This document shows positions 32,272 through 40,108 of a DNA stretch of 64,000 bases, one piece after another. Position 1 is the first letter of the stretch; each line of letters starts with the position of its first letter. A model generated the notes under the pieces. That model was not told where the DNA came from, searched no databases, and saw only the letters and a list, made by a program, of their open reading frames with translations. Origin of the DNA: Campylobacteraceae bacterium (GTDB lineage: Bacteria; Campylobacterota; Campylobacteria; Campylobacterales; Campylobacteraceae); contig CAADYZ010000019.1 of NCBI GenBank assembly GCA_900753405.1, forward strand, positions 202,622 to 266,621, given 5' to 3'. A program made the position numbers and the translations under genes.

Positions 32272-32584
32272 AGGAGTGCGACTGTAAGCCGAGTTCTGTT
32301 TGTGCGGTCATTTGTCTAGTTTTGTCGTTGCCGACAAAATCAAGCGAAAGGTTTATTTTAAGACTTAAACCACCCTTTCTTGCTGCTGGTTGGGTTTGCA
32401 TAGCCGCGTTGTCTCCATACGCGCTGGTGGGCTCTTACCCCGCCGTTTCACCTTGACCAAAACTGGCTGACTGCTCTCTGTTGCACTTTCCCTAGAATCA
32501 CTTCTGGCGTCCGTTAGACGCAACCATCGTCTTAACGCAGCTCGGACTTTCCTCGTTTGCACGCGACCGCTTGTCGCACTCGCG
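32272..32584 (-). ncRNA. rnpB: RNase P RNA (rnpB)
   Basis: The catalytic RNA of RNase P, about 313 nt, transcribed leftward. The 5' region reads GAGGAAAGTCCGAGC (32554 to 32540), the hallmark conserved region I. The 3' end reads ACAGAACTCGGCTTACAG (ending near 32283), its partner region. The ends pair: GAGTGCGAC near the 5' end with GTCGCACTC at the 3' end, forming helix P1. A possible -10 box TAGACT lies at 32588-32593 on the minus strand. Short reading frames across this stretch are not genes. Exact ends are estimated from P1. Confidence 0.95.
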
Positions 32585-32629
32585 TAAAGTCTAGCGAAAA
32601 TTTGCTAAATTCGAATTTAAAGGAGTTTT

Positions 32630-33400
32630 ATGACCTTAAAAGAGCTTTTAGAAGGCGAGTTTTGCCGCCGAAACACAACGCAAAACTTGCAAAATTTTGC
32701 CGACCCGCTCATAGTCGCTTCGCAAAACCCAACACCGCAAAAAGCACTCATCTGCGCGCTTTTTTCTTACGGAAACGCCGAGGCGATCGTTAAGTTTTTA
32801 CGCAAAATCGACTTTGAGATTTTAGAGCAAAACGAGGAGCAAATCCGTCTTTACGCTCGCAAAAACCGCTTGCTTTACCGCTTTGAGAGCGTGGAGGATG
32901 TCGCAGAAATTTTGGTTTTGTTTTCGCGGCTTAAAGGCTTTGACTTTGAGGGCAGAATTTTAGAGGGGATGGCGCGTAGTGGCGAGGTGATTGACGGGTT
33001 AAACGCACTGGTAAAGGAGCTTTACCGCCACACGACCTACCGCAGTAGCGGCTTTGAATTTTGGCTTGGCAAACCCTTTGAGAAAAGCCCAAAAAGCCCT
33101 TACAAACGGCTGAATATGTGGCTGAGGTGGATGGTGCGAGACGGGCAAATCGATCTTGGGCTGTTTAGGAGGATCGACAAGTCAAGGCTGATTTTGCCGC
33201 TGGATGTGCATACTCACCGCGTTTGTTTGCGGCTTGGGCTGTGTCCGAGAAAAAGTTACGACTTTGCCGCCGCCAAACTCACCACGCAAAATCTCGCCGC
33301 CTTTGACGCGGCTGACCCTGTGAAATACGACTTTGCGCTTTACCGCATCGGACAAAGCAAGGAGTTGGATGAGATTTGCCAAAAATTGCAAAACGGCTAG
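32630..33400 (+). CDS. DUF2400 / TIGR02757 family protein
   Basis: A 256-residue protein of the conserved TIGR02757 (DUF2400) family. It is recognised from SPYKRLNMWLRWMVRDGQID, then LILPLDVHTHRVCLRLGL, then FDAADPVKYDFALYRIG. The fold resembles a helix-hairpin-helix DNA glycosylase core, but no catalytic residue is assigned and the function is unknown. AAAGGAG lies before the ATG. The stop TAG abuts a dispersed element that also marks the left edge of the RM island. Confidence 0.85.
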   Translation: MTLKELLEGEFCRRNTTQNLQNFADPLIVASQNPTPQKALICALFSYGNAEAIVKFLRKIDFEILEQNEEQIRLYARKNRLLYRFESVEDVAEILVLFSRLKGFDFEGRILEGMARSGEVIDGLNALVKELYRHTTYRSSGFEFWLGKPFEKSPKSPYKRLNMWLRWMVRDGQIDLGLFRRIDKSRLILPLDVHTHRVCLRLGLCPRKSYDFAAAKLTTQNLAAFDAADPVKYDFALYRIGQSKELDEICQKLQNG

Positions 33401-33423
33401 TCAAATTCGGTTTTGACAAATTT
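33398..33423 (+). repeat. Left 26-bp direct repeat flanking RM island 1
   Basis: TAG plus TCAAATTCGGTTTTGAC plus AAATTT. An identical 26 bases recurs at 35388-35413 in the same orientation on the other side of the RM genes. Confidence 0.8.
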
Positions 33424-33463
33424 AAAAACAGTGGCTAAAATGCCAAAACAAAAGGAATTTAAA

Positions 33464-34552
33464 ATGACTTTAAACGCAGAAATTACAAATTTTTCTTACC
33501 AAAAATGCTGGATGCAGAGTTTGCCTTGCGTGAATTTTACAGATATTAACGATTTGCCGAGCAAATGCCTTGTGAATTTTAATGGCAAAAACTTCGCATT
33601 AAGCAAGTGGGTAAGCCCAAAACGCACACGAAGTTACCCTTATGCACGAGTTTATGACACTTTTTCAAGCTCAGCAAGCAAAGTCGTAACGATAATTCCG
33701 CTCATCAAAGATGAGGGTGCAAGTGGGGATATGGATTATTTGCAGTGGGATACGCTTTCTTTGATGAGTTTGCTTAATGTCTATGTGATTATCGCTTTTT
33801 ACGATGAGGCACAGCCGCACCCTATATACAAAGACAAAATCACACAACAAAAACTAAACAACAAATACATTTTAGAGCAGCTAAACAAGCTTTGTGATTA
33901 TCATCAATCAGCCTTGCATTTTAATCTCAACCAACTCAGCACTCAAAACCTTTCAAATCTCACAAATTTAGCCAAAAACGCCTATATAAATCTTTCAAAA
34001 TCCCTAAACATAACGCTTCATAATCCACAAAATATAGATAAATTTGCCACTAAAATCACGCAAAATAAAGATGATTTTATCTCATTTTCAAGAGACAAAG
34101 CCAAAAGAGCGCAAAACGCAGAGTCCCTTACCACGCAGCCAAAAGAGCATATCGGCGTAGGACAAAAGGGCAAAATCATCATAGAAAACTACTTGGGCGG
34201 GCAGTATTTTTTTACCATTGATGATATATTTCTCAAAAACGACATTTTACATTTGTGTGAAAGCAAACACAGTAAAAGCGCGCTTTTACCAAGTAGCGAT
34301 GACATAAAAGATGGGCTTTTAAAACTTATGCTTTATAATAATCTTGCTAAAATTCAAGGTTTTAGCCATTTTAAAGTAGTTTTAAGGCTTACTTCAAGTG
34401 CGTTAAAAGCTAATTTTAAGCTCCCAAACTCAAATTTAAATGCCTTTATCGCTCAGCATAAATTTTCATCAGCCCAACAAGCAATGTTAAATTCTCTTAA
34501 CAAAGAAGCAAGCAACAATAACTTTGAAATTTGGATAAATGATGAAAACTAA
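33464..34552 (+). CDS. Type II restriction endonuclease (putative)
   Basis: A 362-residue protein of no family I can name. It is placed as the restriction enzyme because it precedes and overlaps an adenine methyltransferase gene by 14 bases. The C-terminal part has a PD-(D/E)XK-like pattern: TIDDIFLKN, then ten residues, then ESKHSKS, near residues 240-255. The DNA is much more AT-rich than its neighbours and contains no dispersed-element copy, suggesting transfer. The start at 33464 follows AAAAGGA; the earlier in-frame TTG-type start overlaps the dispersed repeat. The recognition site cannot be read from the sequence. Confidence 0.65.
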   Translation: MTLNAEITNFSYQKCWMQSLPCVNFTDINDLPSKCLVNFNGKNFALSKWVSPKRTRSYPYARVYDTFSSSASKVVTIIPLIKDEGASGDMDYLQWDTLSLMSLLNVYVIIAFYDEAQPHPIYKDKITQQKLNNKYILEQLNKLCDYHQSALHFNLNQLSTQNLSNLTNLAKNAYINLSKSLNITLHNPQNIDKFATKITQNKDDFISFSRDKAKRAQNAESLTTQPKEHIGVGQKGKIIIENYLGGQYFFTIDDIFLKNDILHLCESKHSKSALLPSSDDIKDGLLKLMLYNNLAKIQGFSHFKVVLRLTSSALKANFKLPNSNLNAFIAQHKFSSAQQAMLNSLNKEASNNNFEIWINDEN

Positions 34553-35390
34553 TTTTTTAAAATCCCCGCTTCGCTATCCGGGCGGCAAAAGCCGAGCGAT
34601 AAAAATTCTTATGCCGTTTTTTCCGCAAGATTTTGATGAATTGGCAGAACCATTTTTTGGCGGTGGAAGTGTTGGGCTTTATTTAGCGCAAAATTTGGGC
34701 TTAAAGCAAATCTTTGCAAATGACTTAAACACCGATTTGTATTGCTTTTGGCAGACATTAAAAACGCAAAACAAAGCCTTGATTGATGAGATTAAGCGCA
34801 CTAGGCAAACGCATACTAATGGACGCGAACTTTACGAAAAGTTGCTTGCAAGAAGAGGTGAGAATTTAAGCGACTTTCAAAGGGCGGTGGATTTTTTCGT
34901 GCTTAATCGCATTACTTTTTCTGGCGTGGTGGATTGTGGTGGATACTCACAAAAAGCTTATGAAAGCCGTTTTACGCCAAGTAGCATTGAGCGGCTTAAA
35001 AATATGGACAGCATTTTGCGCAATTTTACATTCAGCAACCAAAGCTATGAACGGCTTTTGCAAAACAATGGAAAAAGAGTTTTTATCTTTTTGGACCCGC
35101 CATATTTTAGTGCGAGCAAATCAAAGCTTTATGGCAAAAAGGGCGATTTACACGCGAATTTTAACCACGAGCGGTTGTGCGAACACCTTAAAAACACAAA
35201 ACATCATTTCTTGCTTACTTATGATGATAGCGAGTTTATAAGGGAGTTGTATAAGGATTTTTACAAATTAAAATACACCTTGCAATATGGTATGAATAAT
35301 TTTAAGCAAACAAAGGCAAATAAAGGAAGCGAGTTGTTGATTAGCAACTTTGCGTTAAAGCAAAATGAGGCTTTTGGCAGCTTGTTTTAG
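34539..35390 (+). CDS. DNA adenine-N6 methyltransferase, Dam (alpha) class
   Basis: A 283-residue methyltransferase with LRYPGGKSRAI (motif X) at the N-terminus, the SAM motif EPFFGGGSVGL near residue 36 and the catalytic DPPY near 183: the alpha order of Dam/DpnM/EcoRV-type enzymes. It would protect the site cut by the upstream endonuclease. GATC specificity is possible but not proven. Tandem ATG codons start the frame. AT-rich like its partner. The stop TAG abuts the right flanking repeat. Confidence 0.9.
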   Translation: MMKTNFLKSPLRYPGGKSRAIKILMPFFPQDFDELAEPFFGGGSVGLYLAQNLGLKQIFANDLNTDLYCFWQTLKTQNKALIDEIKRTRQTHTNGRELYEKLLARRGENLSDFQRAVDFFVLNRITFSGVVDCGGYSQKAYESRFTPSSIERLKNMDSILRNFTFSNQSYERLLQNNGKRVFIFLDPPYFSASKSKLYGKKGDLHANFNHERLCEHLKNTKHHFLLTYDDSEFIRELYKDFYKLKYTLQYGMNNFKQTKANKGSELLISNFALKQNEAFGSLF

Positions 35391-35430
35391 TCAAATTCGG
35401 TTTTGACAAATTTGCAAAAACCGAATTTGA
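35388..35430. repeat. Right flanking repeat of RM island 1, inverted pair
   Basis: The first 26 bases equal the left flank (33398-33423). It continues to AAAACCGAATTTGA (35417-35430), so an inverted pair of half-elements around a 12-base loop also follows the methyltransferase gene. Confidence 0.8.
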
Positions 35431-35444
35431 GCTAGTTTTTGGCG

Positions 35445-36413
35445 TTAAGCCTTTGGTTTTTTAGGTTTGTCATCCTTTTTGACAGCTGGTTTTTTCGCCG
35501 CATTCGCCTCTTTTGTCTTTTTCGCCTCTTTTGGCGGCTTGGTCGCGCTTTTTGCGGTTGGTTTTTTCGCGGTGCGTTTTGTCGCTTTCACCTCGCTTGT
35601 CTCACTTTCACCTTTTGCGGCTTTCACCGCACTCTTCGCCTCGTTTGGCGAAGTTTTTGCCCCTTTTTTGGTCGCTTCGTTTGCCGCATTCTTGGCTTTT
35701 GGCTTTTTGCTCTCGACCTTTTTGACCGCCTCTTTCACCTGTTTTTGAGCATTTTGCAAAGCACTAATTAACTTTTTATCCTCTTTTTCGTTGTGTTGCG
35801 CAAACTCGATCGCCCGCTTCATCATCTCAAAGCGCGACTCACGCTTTTTGACCGCCTCCTTCTTCTTCTCCTCAACCTCCGCACCAGTTTTTAGCACCTC
35901 AGCGCGCTCAAAACCAAAGCGTTTGTTGCGCTCAGCACGCTTCTCTTCCTCTTTGTTTGCGTTGGCTTGGAGCTGGTCGATGAGCGGATTATCCTTGTTT
36001 GCGGCAAGAAATTTCTTCCTACTTCGCTCGACATCTTGGCGCAGCAAAATGTCCTTGTAAGTCGCTTGCGAGATAAAGATGATCGCCCCATCCACACGAA
36101 TTTGCGCGATCGCACCAAGTGGAATTTTCACATGCGCTGGAAAGTTTTGCGCCCCAAAACCAGCATTAAAGGTGAAAAAGCCCTCACTCACGCCAGCAGT
36201 CGTTAGTGTGTAGTTTGCGATCGTAAAAAAGAGGTAAGATCCAGTGTAGGTTCGGGTGATCTCCTCAGGCAACTCGGGGTCAAATTCGATAAACTCAGTC
36301 ATCGCATAGACATCAAAGCGGTATTGAAATCGCAAAAGATATTCAAGCATCTCCCTTACATGGATCTGCATCAAGTCGCTAAAATCCCGATCGGTCTTCA
36401 TTTTGCTAAGCAT
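35445..36413 (-). CDS. SspB-like domain protein with Lys/Ala-rich tail
   Basis: A 322-residue protein. Residues about 20-125 resemble the ClpXP adaptor SspB: a start helix (LMQIHVREMLEYLLRFQYRF), strands, then FFTFNAGFGAQNFPAHVKIP and LGAIAQIRVDGAIIFIS, parallel to FNARFGG...VPLAAVLAIYA of SspB. Residues 140-225 form a charged helix, and 225-322 are a low-complexity Lys/Ala/Pro tail like histone H1 or the flexible tail of an adaptor. ATG at 36413 is chosen because AAAGGAG precedes it; a longer version starts at 36434. SspB identity is an inference from pattern only. Confidence 0.5.
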   Translation of the reverse strand: MLSKMKTDRDFSDLMQIHVREMLEYLLRFQYRFDVYAMTEFIEFDPELPEEITRTYTGSYLFFTIANYTLTTAGVSEGFFTFNAGFGAQNFPAHVKIPLGAIAQIRVDGAIIFISQATYKDILLRQDVERSRKKFLAANKDNPLIDQLQANANKEEEKRAERNKRFGFERAEVLKTGAEVEEKKKEAVKKRESRFEMMKRAIEFAQHNEKEDKKLISALQNAQKQVKEAVKKVESKKPKAKNAANEATKKGAKTSPNEAKSAVKAAKGESETSEVKATKRTAKKPTAKSATKPPKEAKKTKEANAAKKPAVKKDDKPKKPKA

Positions 36414-36430
36414 TTTCTCTCCTTTAATTG

Positions 36431-36448
36431 TCAAATTCGAATTTGGTT
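36431..36448. repeat. Dispersed element between pepF and the SspB-like gene
   Basis: TCAAATTCGAATTTGGTT, overlapping the last bases of pepF. Confidence 0.6.
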
Positions 36449-38165
36449 ATCTTAATTTTCTAAACTCTTCAACAAGCGAAGCGACATAATCAAGTCCAAT
36501 CTGCCAAAACTCGCTTGAATTTAGGTCAAAGCCAAATTTCGCCACCAACTCCTGCGGACTCCTGCTTCCGCCAGCCGACAAAAACTCCACATAGAGACTA
36601 ATAAAGTCCCTAAATTGACCATTTTTATACAACCCGAAGAGGGCTAAAACAAGCAGCTGCGCGTAAGAGTAGGCGTAGCAGTAAAATGGCGTGTGGATGA
36701 AGTGCGGGATGTAGCTGTAACAAATTTTGTAATTTGGCGTTAGCGTCAAACTCCCCTCAAACATCTTCTTGCTGTGTTTTAGCCAAATTTCACCCAACTC
36801 CTCGCTGCTTAGCTCCCCTTCGCGCGCGTGAATCTCCCTCTCAAAAGTGGTGAAGTTGATCTGCCTAAAAAGTGTCGCAAAAATGTCTTCAATCTTCCCA
36901 CCAAGAAGTGCTTGACGCTCCTTTTTCTCCGCCGTTTTGTTAAAAATGTAGTCAAAAGTCAGCATCTCACAAAAAACACTCGCCGTCTCAGCCGTCACAA
37001 GCGGCGTGTGGCTGTTGAAATACCCAACGCTGTAAGCGAGCTTTTGGTGGATGGCGTGTCCTAACTCGTGGGCGAGCGTGAAGATGTCGCGGCGGTTGTT
37101 GGTGAAATTTAGCAGCACAAAAGGGTGAGCTGAGCTAACAGCTGAGTGGCTAAACGCCCCGCCCTGCTTATTTTGCTTTGGCATAGCGTCTATCCACCCG
37201 CCGTCAAACGCCTCGCGCGCAAGGCTTTCAAAAGTCGGACTAAACCTGCCAAACGCCTCCAAAACAATCCCCTTTGCTTCCTCAAAGCTAAACTCCTCGC
37301 CGCTTGCCTCAAACGGGGCGTAGCGGTCGTAGTCAAAAAGCTCTTCTACGCCTAAAATCTCGCGTTTTAAAGCGTAATACTCTTTTGAGATGTCAAACCG
37401 CTCTTCAACCGCACCAATCAACGCATCCACACTGCTTTTGCTGATCTGGTTTGAGATGTGGCGGCTACTCTCAGGCGTTTCATAACCGCGTAATTCGCAC
37501 GAATTTTTAAGGTCGCGGCGGATCATATTAAAAATAAAAGTTAGAAGGTGTGAGTGTTGCGTCAGCGTCTTGCTAAGCGACTCGGACGCCTCTTTTCGCA
37601 CCTTGCTTTGTGGGTGGTGAAGCTTAGCAAGCAGCTCCTCTTCACCCAAAAGTTTGCCGTCAAATTCGAATTTAGCACTACTTAGCGTCTCGTCAAAAAG
37701 CCGTGACCAGCTGTTTTTGCCGACATTTCCAACCTTAACAAGCACGCTTTCAACCTCTTGCGAGAGCGTGTAGGGCTTTTGTTTGGCTAGGTTTTGCAAA
37801 AAGTAGCAAAAACGCTCGTCTGCATTCGTAAATTCCGCCCTTTTTTCCTCGCCAAGCTTAGTAAATTCGATGGCAAAAAACAGAAGTTGCTGGCTGATGT
37901 CGTTTGCAAGCTCCTCAAATTTTGCTAAAAATGCCCCGCGAGTCGTGTCAAGCGAAAAGCTCAGCCCTGCGTAACTCTCAACCCTTGCAAGCCACTCTTC
38001 TAGCCGTTCAAGCTCCCTTAACGCCGCCACAAACTCCGCTGCACTCAGCCCTTCGAGCCTGCCTGCAAACGCGGTGTTAAACGCCTCGGCTTCTGCCAAA
38101 AGCTGCTGCGCGCTCTGCTCACACGCCGCCTCACTCTCAAACAAAACTTTCAAATCCCACTGCAT
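36447..38165 (-). CDS. pepF: Oligoendopeptidase F (M3B peptidase)
   Basis: A 572-residue cytoplasmic zinc oligopeptidase. The zinc motif HELGHAIHQK is near residue 365, and HTPFYCYAYSYAQLLVLALFG near the end is typical of PepF. It would degrade peptides of about 7-17 residues. The ATG at 38165 is preferred, with ACGGAGAG upstream; an earlier start at 38204 would overlap psd. A degenerate dispersed element at 37660-37675 lies inside. Confidence 0.93.
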   Translation of the reverse strand: MQWDLKVLFESEAACEQSAQQLLAEAEAFNTAFAGRLEGLSAAEFVAALRELERLEEWLARVESYAGLSFSLDTTRGAFLAKFEELANDISQQLLFFAIEFTKLGEEKRAEFTNADERFCYFLQNLAKQKPYTLSQEVESVLVKVGNVGKNSWSRLFDETLSSAKFEFDGKLLGEEELLAKLHHPQSKVRKEASESLSKTLTQHSHLLTFIFNMIRRDLKNSCELRGYETPESSRHISNQISKSSVDALIGAVEERFDISKEYYALKREILGVEELFDYDRYAPFEASGEEFSFEEAKGIVLEAFGRFSPTFESLAREAFDGGWIDAMPKQNKQGGAFSHSAVSSAHPFVLLNFTNNRRDIFTLAHELGHAIHQKLAYSVGYFNSHTPLVTAETASVFCEMLTFDYIFNKTAEKKERQALLGGKIEDIFATLFRQINFTTFEREIHAREGELSSEELGEIWLKHSKKMFEGSLTLTPNYKICYSYIPHFIHTPFYCYAYSYAQLLVLALFGLYKNGQFRDFISLYVEFLSAGGSRSPQELVAKFGFDLNSSEFWQIGLDYVASLVEEFRKLR

Positions 38166-38175
38166 ATTCTCTCCG

Positions 38176-39000
38176 TTAGTTAAATTGCGCAAATTCTTCG
38201 CCAAATCTCACCTTGCCCTCTTGCTTGCAAAGCGTTAGCATACCGCTTGGCGCGATCAGCACAATTGTCGAGCCAAGCTCGAAGTTGCCGATGTGCGCTC
38301 CTTTTTGCAACCGCAAATCCTCATACTCAAAGCGCGCATTTTGTCCGCCTGCGTTTGTCTTCAAGCGCGGCTCAAAGTCAAAACACATCCTGCCGACATT
38401 TGTCGCCCCGACAAACACGAGGTAGAAAAACTCGCCTTTTTTGTCTGATTTTGCTGGGCGGCACTTTAAAACCACGCGCTCATTTTGCGTGTAAAGACTT
38501 GCGACCTTGCCAAGCCACTTTGGCGCAACGCTGTAAAGCTTGCCGCAAATGTAAGTAAGCGAGCAAACTTCGAGGTCGCACGGTGCGTGGTAGTGGTGGT
38601 AGTCGCTTGGGCTGAGGTAGATGTTGCTAAAATCAAATTTGATTTTAGCATCGCTTTGTGCGCGCAAATCCTCATACGCCCGCCCCAAAAGCTCGTCTAT
38701 GGCGTATTCTCGCCCTTTGATGCTAAACGCTTTAAGCCCTTCGCTGCTGCCGCTGCTTAAAATTCGTCCGTCACACGGCGAGACGAACTCTGCGGCGGCT
38801 AGTTTGTTTTGCAAAACCTCAGCCCTAAAACGGCGTGTAAAAAGCTTGTTTAAAGTCGGGTAGTCCTTTGCGTTTTGTCCTTCAAACTCGCTCAGATCGA
38901 TCCCAAAATGCCGCACATACCAGCTGTTGATACTGCTTTGAAACGGCAGACGCAAGTTTGCCACGCAGCCAAACAGACGAGAAAAAAAGTTGTAAAACAC
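38176..39000 (-). CDS. psd: Phosphatidylserine decarboxylase
   Basis: A 274-residue decarboxylase making phosphatidylethanolamine. The proenzyme self-cleavage site is LGST in NFELGSTIVLIAPSG, where Ser becomes the pyruvoyl group. SPCDGRI and the DYHHYHAP catalytic His region are present. GTG at 39000 preceded by GGAGAG is the likely start; the longer TTG version (39039) would take its first residues MSKPNLN from a dispersed element and has a poorly placed ribosome site. A perfect 24-bp palindromic copy (38626-38649) lies in the gene. Confidence 0.9.
   Translation of the reverse strand: MFYNFFSRLFGCVANLRLPFQSSINSWYVRHFGIDLSEFEGQNAKDYPTLNKLFTRRFRAEVLQNKLAAAEFVSPCDGRILSSGSSEGLKAFSIKGREYAIDELLGRAYEDLRAQSDAKIKFDFSNIYLSPSDYHHYHAPCDLEVCSLTYICGKLYSVAPKWLGKVASLYTQNERVVLKCRPAKSDKKGEFFYLVFVGATNVGRMCFDFEPRLKTNAGGQNARFEYEDLRLQKGAHIGNFELGSTIVLIAPSGMLTLCKQEGKVRFGEEFAQFN
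38626..38649. repeat. Perfect 24-bp dispersed palindrome inside psd
   Basis: GCTAAAATC-AAATTT-GATTTTAGC, a perfect palindrome read in frame. Confidence 0.75.
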
Positions 39001-39020
39001 GCTAACTCTCCACTTTGAAT

Positions 39021-39042
39021 TCAAATTTGGTTTTGACAAATT
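39021..39042. repeat. Dispersed element at the 5' end of psd
   Basis: TCAAATTTGGTTTTGAC followed by AAATT, between ddl and the chosen psd start. Confidence 0.7.
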
Positions 39043-39044
39043 CC

Positions 39045-40082
39045 TTACGCAAGCTTGCCCTTTGCGCGGGTGATTTGGTTGATGAAGTTATACTCTACGG
39101 CGATCTTGCCGCTCTTTGGCAGACTCTTTGCAAGGCTTTCAACCGCAGCAGTAAAGTCGCTAAAAAGGTAGTTCGCAAGGCTGCCCGGGTGCGGGTTGAT
39201 CTCGTTGAGATAGACCTCCGAGTCGATCTCAAAAAAGTCGCACCTCACAAGCGCGCCCTCAAAACCGCCGCCCTTGTAAAGCGCGCTAAACGCCGCTTGA
39301 AGCTTTTGTTTCAACTCAGGCGAGATCTGCGCTTCACCGATTTGGCGTTGGGTAAAGCCGGTGTATTTTTGCTCAAAGTCCAAAAATTCCTTCTTCGCTG
39401 GCTCTTCGACAAACGAAAATTCCACTTGCTCGCCGCTTTTAAAGCCCGCTAAATTAAACTCTCTCACCCCTGCGACAAACGGCTCGACCAAAACTTCGTT
39501 GTCAAACTCAAACGCCAAGTCAAGGGCGTAATCCACCTCCTCCTCGCTTCGAACCACGCTTACGCCGATGCTGCTGCCAAGTCTGGCTGGTTTGAGGATG
39601 TAAGGAAGCGGCAACGAGGGCTTTTGTCCGCGCGAAACCGCCTCGTAAGGAAGTGTTTTGACGCCGCATTTTTGCGCCAAAAGCTTCGTCAAAACCTTGT
39701 TAAAACTCATCACACTCGCCTCTAAACGCGCGCCGATGAACGGCACTTCGAAAAACTCAAAAAGCCCCGCAAGCTTGCCGTCCTCGCCGTCTGCGCCGTG
39801 GATGAGGTTGATGTAGCACTGCGCGTCTAGCATCTTTGAGCCAAAAAGCCCTCTGCTTTGCAAACCGCCGTTTGTGATGAAGAGTTTTTTGCAGCTTTTG
39901 TATTTGCCGCTACTGAAAAAATTCGCGCGCATATTCTGCGATTCGATGAGGTAAAACTCGCGATTTTTATCCACAAAAACAAACGACAACTCGGCTTTTA
40001 GGGCAGATTTAAGCGCGATCGCACTTATGATGCTGATCTCGTGTTCAAAGCTCGCCCCTCCAAAAACAACTGCGTATCTCAT
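39045..40082 (-). CDS. ddl: D-alanine--D-alanine ligase
   Basis: A 345-residue ATP-grasp ligase making the D-Ala-D-Ala end of peptidoglycan precursors. Signatures are VVFGGASFEHEISIISA at the start, LIHGADGEDG near residue 92, the ATP-grasp PYILKPARLGSSIGV loop, and NEINPHPGSL near the C-terminus. The usual motif is NEINTIPG, so HPG is a small variant. A dispersed element (40092-40107) separates it from clpA. Confidence 0.95.
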   Translation of the reverse strand: MRYAVVFGGASFEHEISIISAIALKSALKAELSFVFVDKNREFYLIESQNMRANFFSSGKYKSCKKLFITNGGLQSRGLFGSKMLDAQCYINLIHGADGEDGKLAGLFEFFEVPFIGARLEASVMSFNKVLTKLLAQKCGVKTLPYEAVSRGQKPSLPLPYILKPARLGSSIGVSVVRSEEEVDYALDLAFEFDNEVLVEPFVAGVREFNLAGFKSGEQVEFSFVEEPAKKEFLDFEQKYTGFTQRQIGEAQISPELKQKLQAAFSALYKGGGFEGALVRCDFFEIDSEVYLNEINPHPGSLANYLFSDFTAAVESLAKSLPKSGKIAVEYNFINQITRAKGKLA

Positions 40083-40108
40083 AACTTCCTTTCAAATTTG
40101 GTTTTGAC

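Noticed and set aside
32365..32562. Short minus-strand reading frame across 32.4-32.6 kb
   Set aside because: It lies entirely inside the RNase P RNA gene, whose conserved regions and P1 pairing are clear.
32630..33400. Endonuclease III (Nth) identity
   Set aside because: The protein has the DUF2400/TIGR02757 signatures and I see no iron-sulfur cysteine cluster as in Nth.
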